Assembly: GCA_009774245.1 (NCBI GenBank)
Contig: VSNM01000019.1
Span: 15,109 to 79,108, forward strand
Direction of reading: 5' to 3'
Length of the DNA: 64,000 nt
DNA from: Lachnospiraceae bacterium
GTDB lineage: Bacteria; Bacillota; Clostridia; Lachnospirales; Lachnospiraceae
Each line of letters opens with the position of its first letter. Position 1 is the first letter of the stretch. Shown here in pieces: positions 24,932-32,674 of this stretch. Both the position numbers and the translations under genes were made by a program. The notes under the pieces are model-generated. The model was not told where the DNA came from. It was given only the letters and a program-made list of their open reading frames with translations, and ran no database searches.

Positions 24932-26702
24932 CAGATTGGTCCTCCTTTGCCAGCTCATTGTACGCCACCTTGCCAACCAGGGTTCTGGGCAGTTCGTCTA
25001 ATACCTCATATACATACGGCCACGAGTATTTTGCGAGATTTTTCTCACAGTGCTCCCGGATCTCCTCCAGCAGCCGCTCCCGCTTTTCTGCGTCCTGCAC
25101 ATTGTCCTTTGGCACGATAAACGCCTTTGCCACCTGTACCTTATAAGGGTGGCTGACGCCGACGACGCAGGATGCCAGCACCTTCTCATGCGAATCAATC
25201 ACGCTCTCGATATACTGCGGATACAGGCAGTAGCCCGAACTGATGATCAGCCTCTTGATCCTCTGCCTGAAATAGACAAAACCGTCGGAATCCATACTCC
25301 CCAGATCGCCTGTGTGGAGCCATAGCCTGCCGTCCCCATGTCCCTGGAGCACCTTGTCCGTCTCCTCTTTGTCATTCAGATATCCTTTCATGACCGTCGG
25401 ACCGCTCAGAACGATCTCGCCCTCCTCACCATAGGGCACTTCCTCGTATGTCTGCGGCTTCACGATTTTATAATACGTGTCCGGATAGGGTATGCCGATG
25501 CTCCCCTCCCTGTATCCGTGCAGCGGCGTGAGACAGCTCCCCGTCACACACTCTGTCAGCCCGTAGCCCTCCCTGATCTGCGCGTCCGAACCATGCTGCC
25601 GCAGAAATTCGTCCACCTTCTGTTTGAGTGCGACAGCCAGCGAATCCCCGCCTGATATGACGCATTTTAGAAAGGAAAGGTCGTATCCTTCAAGCGAACC
25701 GCTCCTCAACAGCGCCTCGTACAGAGTTGGCACGCCCGCTATGATATTGGGCTTATGCTTCCTGAGCAGCCTGTCAAAATGCCGCGCGTCAAACCGTGGC
25801 AGCAGAATATCCATGTAGCCCGCGCACAGTGCCGTATGAATGCAGATTCCAAGTCCAAACCCGTGAAATACGGGCATGATGGCAAGAAGGCGGTCACCCG
25901 GCTGCAGACAGGCGCACATTGCCTCCCCCTGCATTGCCAGCGCGTTGAAATTCAGGTTGGTAAGCTCGATTCCCTTGGGAGAGCCTGTCGTGCCACCGCT
26001 GTAAAGAATTGCCGCCACATCGTCTCCCTTGCTTCGGCGCCCTGTGTCACTGAGGTTCCCCGCGCCCTTTCGTCCCATCGCCATAAATTGCTTCCAGGAC
26101 AGACAGCCTGACACAAATTTCGCAAGCCTGCCTTTTGTCAGATATTTCATCCAAAACAGGCAGCCTGGCACGGATTTCGCACGTCTGCCTTTTGTCAGAT
26201 AATAGCTGAATTTCATATGAAATGGCATGGAATCTGCCACAGATACCAAAATGCACTGCTTCAAACCTGTCTCCCCCATAATTTCACGAATCTTTGGGAG
26301 GCACAGATCGACAGCCACAATATATTCACTCTCCGAAACTGTCACATAATGCCGGATCTCCACTGCCGCCGACAGCGGGTGAATCATGTTTGCCACCGCG
26401 CCAATCTTATTCAGCGCATAAAAGCTTATGACTGCCTCCGGCGTGTTCGGCATACAGATGCTCACCCTGTCGCCGCGCCGCACGCCAAGCCGCAAAAAGG
26501 CATCCGCGCAGGTTTGGATGTCCCTGTGCAGCTGCGCGTAAGTCGCCTTTCTTCCAAAATAGTCATAACAGTAGTTATTCATAAACGAGACCGTTCTGCA
26601 CTTCATAAACTCATACAAAGACAGCTCCCGCGGATAGTCAAGATGCGCGCTGACTCCCCCATAAAAAGCGTACCACGGTGTCTTAATCTGATTCGTCTGC
26701 AT
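24918..26702 (-). CDS. AMP-forming acyl-CoA ligase / fatty-acid activating enzyme
   Basis: 594 residues of the ANL superfamily. The P-loop motif AAILYSGGTTGSPKGIEL, the YGLTEC motif A5, and LHTGDLGSMDSDGFVYF with the hinge RIKRLIISSGYCLYP are intact, and the C-terminal lysine region ELPRTLVGKVAYNEL is present. It activates a carboxylic acid as acyl-AMP, then a thioester. A 19-residue tandem duplication (KYLTKGRRAKSVPGCLFWM and KYLTKGRLAKFVSGCLSWK) lies in the loop before the P-loop, an oddity not expected in the family. The ATG is 2 bases downstream of the PlsC gene stop, so the two are coupled. Confidence 0.9.
   Translation of the reverse strand: MQTNQIKTPWYAFYGGVSAHLDYPRELSLYEFMKCRTVSFMNNYCYDYFGRKATYAQLHRDIQTCADAFLRLGVRRGDRVSICMPNTPEAVISFYALNKIGAVANMIHPLSAAVEIRHYVTVSESEYIVAVDLCLPKIREIMGETGLKQCILVSVADSMPFHMKFSYYLTKGRRAKSVPGCLFWMKYLTKGRLAKFVSGCLSWKQFMAMGRKGAGNLSDTGRRSKGDDVAAILYSGGTTGSPKGIELTNLNFNALAMQGEAMCACLQPGDRLLAIMPVFHGFGLGICIHTALCAGYMDILLPRFDARHFDRLLRKHKPNIIAGVPTLYEALLRSGSLEGYDLSFLKCVISGGDSLAVALKQKVDEFLRQHGSDAQIREGYGLTECVTGSCLTPLHGYREGSIGIPYPDTYYKIVKPQTYEEVPYGEEGEIVLSGPTVMKGYLNDKEETDKVLQGHGDGRLWLHTGDLGSMDSDGFVYFRQRIKRLIISSGYCLYPQYIESVIDSHEKVLASCVVGVSHPYKVQVAKAFIVPKDNVQDAEKRERLLEEIREHCEKNLAKYSWPYVYEVLDELPRTLVGKVAYNELAKEDQSDETA
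26098..26211 (-). repeat. 57-bp tandem duplication inside ligase gene
   Basis: CAGCCTG at 26104 recurs at 26161, 57 bp apart, and the surrounding sequence (ATTTCGCA..TCTGCCTTTTGTCAGATA) matches with a few changes. The duplication is a whole number of codons (19) and the divergence between units shows it is not recent. Confidence 0.85.
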
Positions 26703-26704
26703 AT

Positions 26705-27364
26705 TTATTCCCCTGTGCCTTCCTCTACTGTGCCAACATCTGCTTTGTCCACAGGTTGATTCCCCTGTGTATTCATCTCTTGCAGCAGCATCTCTTTAAT
26801 CGTATTGTAAAGCAGCGTGTTTGCCTCCTCCACTGTGAGATTCGCCACGTCAAGAGGCTCCCCATATTTTATCTGAAGATTCCTGCTGCGAAACCGGTAC
26901 TCCCCCGTGATCGCATACGGAATGATGCTGCTCTGCGCCCTCTTTGCCATCACGACCGCCCCGTACTTGAATGGCAGCAGAACCTGGTCTGTATAATTGC
27001 GCTTTGCCTCCGGCGACACATTGATGATGCAGTCATTTCTAAGATACGCCACCGACTGGTCGAGCGCCGCCGGGTTGTGCGCCGCGTGAAGGTCGACCGG
27101 AATCGTTCCCACACCGCGAAACAGCCAGCCGAAAGCCCCATCATGGAGCTCCTTCTTGGCGAGCGTATGCACCGTCCTGTTCGTACAGCAGTCCACTAAA
27201 ATCGGGTCTAGCGCATGCTTGTGATTGCCCGCCAGCACTGCCCTTCCCTCCTTTGGTATGAACACTTTGTTCACGATCTTAGGGTGGTATACGATCATAA
27301 ACAAGGCATAAAAAATTGTCCGGATTATTTTATATAGCAATGGGTTTTTCTGACGGTTGGTCAT
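26705..27364 (-). CDS. 1-acyl-sn-glycerol-3-phosphate acyltransferase (PlsC family)
   Basis: 219 residues. The acyltransferase motif NHKHALD (N47-H48-x4-D53) and the downstream FRGVGTIPVDL and NVSPEAKRN blocks match the PlsC family, although EGTRS is replaced by SPEAKRN. An N-terminal hydrophobic helix (about 14-28) would hold it on the membrane. It acylates a lysophosphatidic acid or a related lipid. First gene of the minus-strand lipid-type operon, with no further same-direction gene close upstream. Confidence 0.88.
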   Translation of the reverse strand: MTNRQKNPLLYKIIRTIFYALFMIVYHPKIVNKVFIPKEGRAVLAGNHKHALDPILVDCCTNRTVHTLAKKELHDGAFGWLFRGVGTIPVDLHAAHNPAALDQSVAYLRNDCIINVSPEAKRNYTDQVLLPFKYGAVVMAKRAQSSIIPYAITGEYRFRSRNLQIKYGEPLDVANLTVEEANTLLYNTIKEMLLQEMNTQGNQPVDKADVGTVEEGTGE

Positions 27365-27663
27365 TTTTGTGTGTCCTTTCCTGATTGTACATTATTTGTA
27401 CATTATTTTCGCATAAAATGTCTTAAACTGTTTCAGTATAGATATAAGACAGTATACACGATTTTTCCTTTCAGCACAATTCATAAATTGTACACGCCAT
27501 CCCCCCATTGTATTGGTGATATACAATCTGAAACCAATGCGCTTTCATTGCTTCTTGCATACAGGGGATACGGGAGAAATTAAGCACGAAAAAAGACTGA
27601 CCATTACTTGCCAGTCTGATGAGAAAAGGTACGGATTTTTACTTGGCAATCTCACCGTACATA
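27365..27663. other. Intergenic region upstream of the lipid-type operon
   Basis: About 300 bp, AT-rich near the operon start (TTGTACATTATTTGTACATTA direct repeats at 27385-27412, which could hold a promoter or operator for the minus-strand cluster). No convincing gene or terminator was seen in the rest. Confidence 0.4.
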
Positions 27664-28080
27664 TTAAAAATGCTGTTTTTCCTCCTCAAAAATCTGTGCT
27701 ACTTGTGTCATTTCGATCACCCTCCTTATTCTGCCAGCTGTCTCCCTGTCAATCACTTTGTCTGTAAAAACCAGTATGCCAGCCAGCGTGAAAATCTGCT
27801 GTTTTTTATCCTGAATTTTTGCTGCCAGCTCCACGGTCTCGCAGACTTTCTGTTGCTTTTCTTTCTTTGTCCGGTAAGATAACGGCAGGATAATGAACTG
27901 CATCAGCTCCTTGTCATTTAAAAGCTGATTCTTCTCCACCTTCTTTTTCAGCCTGTCAAAATATCTCCTGCTGCCTACTTTCATTATAGTACCTTTCATA
28001 TGAAAAATCAATTCCAACATAACTTTTCCGTTGCGACTGTCCGTCGAATAAAAAGCACCCAATAGCGGTATCTTGCATTG
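27664..28080 (-). pseudogene. Rpn-family (PD-(D/E)XK nuclease/transposase-like) remnant
   Basis: The C-terminal portion of an Rpn/TIGR01784-type protein is preserved: LLNDKELMQFIILPLSYRTK, then LAGILVFTDKVIDRETAGRI, then MTQVAQIFEEEKQ. Upstream, LLGAFYSTDSRNGK and ELIFHMKG also match the family layout, but the N-terminal nuclease core is missing and the frame upstream (toward 28164) is nonsense. It is a decayed accessory gene. Best start for any surviving product is ATG 27982-27984. Confidence 0.7.
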
Positions 28081-28170
28081 AAAAAGGAGTTGAAAGAAGT
28101 CGAGAAAATCAAAAAAAATTTTCAGTATCCTGCGGGAGCAGCACACCCGCAGGATATGGAGCAAGAATGG

Positions 28171-28437
28171 TTAGGACTTGTCGAAGATCCCTTTAGAATC
28201 TTTAGGATAAGTATACAAAAGTTCTACAGGAAATCCAATACAGTCAAATAATCCTTGAAAAAATGACTCCCGCTTTTTTCGGGCTTCATCAGAATCAGCA
28301 TACACGATTTTTCCATTCTCTTCATAATACCAGTAATATTTGACCAGAACGAAATAGTACAATATATCTTTTCTTTCGGGAAATTCATAAACTTCTTCCA
28401 CTTTATCTTGTTCCAAATAATAGTGTCGATTTGGCAA
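28171..28437 (-). CDS. Hypothetical protein, Tyr/Glu-rich (possible gene fragment)
   Basis: About 88 residues, beginning near a TTG (LPNRHYYLEQDKVEEVYEF) with no good ribosome binding site. The composition is protein-like (YFVLVKYYWYYEENGKIVYA), and the frame is closed upstream near 28470. It lies just upstream of the Rpn remnant in a decaying AT-rich patch and may be a fragment. Family not recognised. Confidence 0.4.
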   Translation of the reverse strand: MPNRHYYLEQDKVEEVYEFPERKDILYYFVLVKYYWYYEENGKIVYADSDEARKKRESFFQGLFDCIGFPVELLYTYPKDSKGIFDKS

Positions 28438-28612
28438 CAGCTCAAATACTGAAAAAAGTATAGCACTTCTTCACATCAAAAACAATCCCGACCGCTAGAA
28501 GAAAGCCGACGACTACAGAATCCCTCCCACACCTTTTGAATACCACAAACAAGATAGATTTAGAGACAGCCAAATGATATAATCTAGTTAAAAATCCCTG
28601 TTTTATCCAACT

Positions 28613-28655
28613 CTACCGTTGGTAGGTGTTCATTTTTATGCCGGATTGATATAAT
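28613..28655 (+). promoter_or_regulatory. Promoter and palindrome ahead of XRE-ABC gene
   Basis: TATAAT (28650-28655) is preceded by an inverted repeat CTACC-GTT-GGTAG (28613-28625) next to the expected -35 position. The repeat is placed where a repressor would block the promoter, so autoregulation by the HTH domain of the encoded protein is plausible. Confidence 0.5.
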
Positions 28656-28673
28656 TTATCGCAGGAGGGTTGA

Positions 28674-29810
28674 ATGATGAATCAAATTAAGATTGGCGCT
28701 TTTATTTCCGAGCGCCGGAAAGCAAAAGGCTGGACGCAAAGCCAGTTGGCAGAAAAACTGGAAATCACCGATAAGGCGATTTCAAAATGGGAAACAGGAC
28801 GGTCTATGCCGGATTTGTCTCTGTTTATGCCTTTATGCACTCTTTTAGGCATTACGTTGAATGAACTATTTGCGGGCGAGTGCATTGCGGAAGAAAATTT
28901 GAAAGAAAAAGCAGATGAGATACTTATGGATGTGATTGCAAATTGGTTAGGACTTGATAATAGGGAAACAAGGCATTCCCAGGAAACAAAAGAAAATGAC
29001 ACAATCCCTGAAAATGTTCTGGAAGTTGAAAATGTTTCCAAGCGCTATGAAAATATTATGGAAAACCACAAAATAGATAATAATTCTGTATTAGCTGTAA
29101 ATAACGTTAGTTTTCAAATACCGCACGGCAGCTTTGTTGGAATTATGGGAGCTTCCGGTTCTGGGAAGACAACATTGCTCAATTTAATCGCCACCATAGA
29201 CAAGCCAACAAATGGGACGATACGCATAAGCGGGCAGAATATCGTGGATATACCAGACGAAGCTGCCGCAGAATTTCGCCGCAGACATTTAGGCTTTATT
29301 TTCCAGGAATACAATTTACTTGAAACGTTGACGATCTATGAAAATATTGCGCTTGCCTTGACAATGAAAGAAGTTTCCAAAGAAAGCATTCGCCCAACGA
29401 TTCAAAGTTTATCAGAAAAGCTGGATATATCAGCAATATTAGACAAATTTCCATATGAAGTATCGGGAGGACAACGGCAGCGCTGCGCCTGCGCCCGTGC
29501 GATTGTGGTAAATCCGGATATAATCCTTGCGGACGAACCTACCGGGGCATTGGATTCCCACGCTGCCAGACAGCTTTTAGACACTCTCGTTATGCTTTGT
29601 AGAGAGTACGGCGCAACAATATTGATGGTCACACATGATGTCATGGCAGCCAGCTATTGTGACAGGATTCTGTTTATGAAAGACGGCGCAATAAAAGCTG
29701 CCTTAAACCGGGAACAGGAAAACAAACAGACCTTTTTTGCAAACATTTTGAAGAAAATAGAATGGATAGAGGGAGAGAGCCATGATGTACTTGAAATTGT
29801 CAATTCGTAA
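28674..29810 (+). CDS. XRE-HTH / ABC-transporter ATPase fusion protein
   Basis: 378 residues. Residues 6-66 form a Cro/CI-type HTH (KGWTQSQLAEKLEITDKAIS, SKWETGRSMPDLS). After a linker of about 45 residues, a complete BceA/LolD-type ATPase runs from about 116 to 350: Walker A GASGSGKTT (159-167), Q-loop FIFQEYN (209-215), signature VSGGQRQR (263-270), Walker B IILADEPTGALDS, and switch His in MVTHD. One chain combines DNA-binding and transport ATPase, which is unusual. The start follows AGGAGGG. The permease gene overlaps its end by 29 bp. The AT-rich base use and separate promoter suggest a transferred unit. Confidence 0.93.
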   Translation: MMNQIKIGAFISERRKAKGWTQSQLAEKLEITDKAISKWETGRSMPDLSLFMPLCTLLGITLNELFAGECIAEENLKEKADEILMDVIANWLGLDNRETRHSQETKENDTIPENVLEVENVSKRYENIMENHKIDNNSVLAVNNVSFQIPHGSFVGIMGASGSGKTTLLNLIATIDKPTNGTIRISGQNIVDIPDEAAAEFRRRHLGFIFQEYNLLETLTIYENIALALTMKEVSKESIRPTIQSLSEKLDISAILDKFPYEVSGGQRQRCACARAIVVNPDIILADEPTGALDSHAARQLLDTLVMLCREYGATILMVTHDVMAASYCDRILFMKDGAIKAALNREQENKQTFFANILKKIEWIEGESHDVLEIVNS

Positions 29811-31158
29811 TGCCAGACGGTCTTTTATCAATTATCTTTTATATGTTGCCACAATGACTGTCCTTCTGGCGGTTATAGAGGTATCTAACTGTATCGCCAT
29901 CATAGGGGAATCAGCCGGTTTTCAAGTGATTTCCCTGCCATTGTTGATCGCAGCCATTCAAATCGTTTTGGTTGGATATATAGATACTTTCATGCTAAAA
30001 CAGCGGGCAAAGGAGTTTGCAAGCTATTTATTATTGGGTATGGGAAAAAAGAAATTAACCCGGCTGTTCCTGTGCGAAGTCCTGTTGATTGGGTTTTGCT
30101 GCTATATCACGGGAACAACAATCGGTTTTTCGATATATGGATTTTGGTATTTCCATGAGCCATTACACGAAATGACACATTGGGGATTCCTTTATGGTAA
30201 AAGTATGTTCTATACGTTTCTGTTTTTCTGCCTTATTGAAACAGTGTGTTCTTTTCAGTTGAGAGGGCGCTTATACAAGCTGCAAATAAGGGAGCTGATG
30301 TATGAAAGGCACCGCAATCAAGGCGCAAGCAATATAGGAAACCATAAAATATGGGGTGTTATTTTCTGCCTGTGTTTTGTGTGCCTCATTGGCTGTGTTT
30401 GCGGCATTGTTTTTTTGCCGGAAGATTACATTGTTTATCCCACATCTGTTGTAGCAATCCCATTGCTCCTATCTGTTTTTGCTTTTTACAGATGGGCATT
30501 TGGCTGTTTATATGCGTACAGGCGAATGAAATCCGTCAGGATATATCAGAAAGACCAGCTGTATATCACGGCAAACGTAACATCCAATTTAAAAACGACC
30601 GTTATGGTTCATGCTGTTTTCTGCATCTGCTTTTTGTTTTGCGAGTGTTCTTTTGTGACTGGAATGTTGCTATTACAGCCGGAATTTCAGCTTTTTGATA
30701 CGGCTATGCGCCAGTGGATGGGAATTTCACAAATAAGTATCTGTATCGTGTTTTTGGTCATTTATTTTTCGATACTATCTTTACAGCAGATGATAGAGAC
30801 CAGGCAAAATTCAAAAAGCAATCAGATCATGCGCTGTATGGGAAAAAGTGATAAACAGATAACAAGACTCGTGAATCAGCAGATCGCAATCAAATTAACC
30901 TCTCCAATGATCATGGCTTTATTGATTATGTTATTCTGCATACCGTTATTAAATGGAAAAATGAACTCGATATTGCCAGCTTCTTTGAATCATATTCTGC
31001 TCAAATTAACTGGTGCGTTTGGGGCGTGTATTGTCGTTTTTTATCTTTGCTATTTTGAAATAGTAAGTGTTATGTGCAGAAAGCCGCTAAAACATTTTCA
31101 ATATAAATTGCCAGTATCATACATAGGTTGTATAATTAGGCTAAGGAACTGTCAATAA
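29782..31158 (+). CDS. FtsX-like ABC permease (BceB-like, short)
   Basis: 458 residues with about ten hydrophobic segments. The N-terminal MMYLKLSIRNARRSFINYLLY is typical of BceB/FtsX-like permeases of antimicrobial-peptide transporters. At 458 residues it is shorter than BceB proteins (usually over 600) and lacks a long extracytoplasmic domain. It overlaps the XRE-ABC gene (ATG inside its 3' end), so the two are coupled. The last residues (Leu-Arg-Asn-Cys-Gln-stop) are encoded by a dispersed repeat, so the natural C-terminus may have been lost. Confidence 0.85.
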   Translation: MMYLKLSIRNARRSFINYLLYVATMTVLLAVIEVSNCIAIIGESAGFQVISLPLLIAAIQIVLVGYIDTFMLKQRAKEFASYLLLGMGKKKLTRLFLCEVLLIGFCCYITGTTIGFSIYGFWYFHEPLHEMTHWGFLYGKSMFYTFLFFCLIETVCSFQLRGRLYKLQIRELMYERHRNQGASNIGNHKIWGVIFCLCFVCLIGCVCGIVFLPEDYIVYPTSVVAIPLLLSVFAFYRWAFGCLYAYRRMKSVRIYQKDQLYITANVTSNLKTTVMVHAVFCICFLFCECSFVTGMLLLQPEFQLFDTAMRQWMGISQISICIVFLVIYFSILSLQQMIETRQNSKSNQIMRCMGKSDKQITRLVNQQIAIKLTSPMIMALLIMLFCIPLLNGKMNSILPASLNHILLKLTGAFGACIVVFYLCYFEIVSVMCRKPLKHFQYKLPVSYIGCIIRLRNCQ

Positions 31159-31301
31159 ATAACTCATCAATTTGACTTGTCTAAATGTCCATCTGCGGCA
31201 TCAGATAATCTTGACGTAGCCCGCTACGCCTGCGATTATCTTCTTTGCAGCTGAACATTTATACAGCGTCAAATTAACAAGTTATTTCTTGACAATTCCT
31301 A
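31142..31301. repeat. Dispersed hairpin repeat, copy 4 (family A)
   Basis: Left end TAAGGAACTGTCAATAAATAAC and right end (other strand) TTAGGAATTGTCAAGAAATAAC are inverted repeats. Inner arms (AATTTGAC, AAATGT, AGATAATC) pair across core ACGTAGCCCGCTACGC (31214-31229), the reverse-strand version of the GCATAGCGGGCTATGT core with compensating changes. The permease stop (31156-31158) is inside the left end. Covariation between arms of different copies supports conserved secondary structure. Confidence 0.85.
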
Positions 31302-31333
31302 ACTCATGATAAACCCGAAAGGAAATCAAACAA

Positions 31334-32674
31334 ATGAACAACAAATTTATAAACACCCTCAATTGCCTCGTCTACTCGCTGATTGTATTCATGGCATCCA
31401 ATTTTTTTGTGATCAAAAATGTGACAAGCCTGTACTGGATTTTTCTCCTTCTATATATAGTAGTCAACATCTTTCCCACATTTGCACTGCCCCGCACCAG
31501 ACGCCTTAAAACCTGCGCAAGAGGAAACGCCCTGCTCATGGAATTTCTGGGCTCCACTGTGCTGTCCGTCCTCCTGTTCATTCTGGGCTTTACCCGGCTG
31601 CTCACTGTCGAAAATATATTCGAAAATCCCCGGCTCTGGATCATCAACACCCTGCTTGCCATCGTGCTGGAGGCAATCGTGTTCTGGAACGGCATGCTCC
31701 GCATCTTCTTCTCATCGGAACAACTTGGCATCAAGACGCGCGTGATTGCCGTCGTCTGCGGCATGATACCCGTCGTCCATCTCTTCGTCCTCGGAAAAAT
31801 GATCCGGCTCGTCTCCGACGAAATCACACTGGAGAACCAGAAGCTCCTCACCGACGAAAAGCGGCGCGCACAGCGAATCTGCGCCACGAAATACCCCATT
31901 CTCATGGTGCACGGTGTCTTTTTCCGCGACTTCCGCTACTTTAACTACTGGGGACGCATTCCAAAGGCTCTCGAGGCAAACGGCGCAAAAGTATTTTACG
32001 GGGAACACCAGTCCGCGGCCGCCGTGGAGACCAGCGGACATGAGATCGCGGCGCGGATTCTCGCGATCGTCAGGGAGACAGGCTGTGACAAAGTGAACAT
32101 CATCGCGCACTCCAAGGGCGGCCTGGACTGCAGATGCGCGCTGTCCCTCCCCGGCATCGCAGAGCATGTCGCCACGCTCACGACTGTCAACACACCACAC
32201 CGGGGCTGTGAGTTTGCGGACTATCTGCTCACGAAAATCCCGCAGGCGGAGCAGGACGCCGTGGCAAAGACCTACAATGCCGCCCTGCGAAAGCTGGGCG
32301 ATCCCAACCCTGACTTTTTAGCGGCAGTCAACAACCTCACCGCCACCTTTTGTCAGGATTTTAACAAAAAGTATCCCGATGTGCCCGGCGTCCTGTACCA
32401 GAGCGTCGGCTCAAAGCTCAATAAGGCAGGCGGCGGGCGCTTCCCGCTGAATTTTACCTATCACCTCGCCAAGTATTTTGACGGGGCAAACGACGGTCTT
32501 GTCGGTGAAAAATCCTTTCCGTGGGGCGAGACCTTTCAGATGCTCACCGTAAACGGGACGCGTGGCATCTCCCACGGCGATATGATAGACCTGAACCGCG
32601 AGAATATTCCGGAGTTTGATATTCGGGAATTTTATGTACAGCTCGTGGCAAAATTAAAGCAGGGTGGCTATTGA
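31334..32674 (+). CDS. Membrane-anchored alpha/beta hydrolase (lipase-like)
   Basis: 446 residues. The N-terminal 155 residues form about four membrane spans. The hydrolase part starts at PILMVHGVFFRDFRYF (about 188-203) and has the nucleophile elbow AHSKGG (Ser260), with TLTTVNTPHRG following as in triacylglycerol lipases of the LipA/PGAP1-like type; a late His in ISHGDMID is the likely third residue. It may act on membrane or surface lipids. It overlaps the convergent AAA-ATPase gene by 7 bp. The upstream repeat leaves about 30 bp for its ribosome binding region (GAAAGGAAATC). Confidence 0.85.
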   Translation: MNNKFINTLNCLVYSLIVFMASNFFVIKNVTSLYWIFLLLYIVVNIFPTFALPRTRRLKTCARGNALLMEFLGSTVLSVLLFILGFTRLLTVENIFENPRLWIINTLLAIVLEAIVFWNGMLRIFFSSEQLGIKTRVIAVVCGMIPVVHLFVLGKMIRLVSDEITLENQKLLTDEKRRAQRICATKYPILMVHGVFFRDFRYFNYWGRIPKALEANGAKVFYGEHQSAAAVETSGHEIAARILAIVRETGCDKVNIIAHSKGGLDCRCALSLPGIAEHVATLTTVNTPHRGCEFADYLLTKIPQAEQDAVAKTYNAALRKLGDPNPDFLAAVNNLTATFCQDFNKKYPDVPGVLYQSVGSKLNKAGGGRFPLNFTYHLAKYFDGANDGLVGEKSFPWGETFQMLTVNGTRGISHGDMIDLNRENIPEFDIREFYVQLVAKLKQGGY

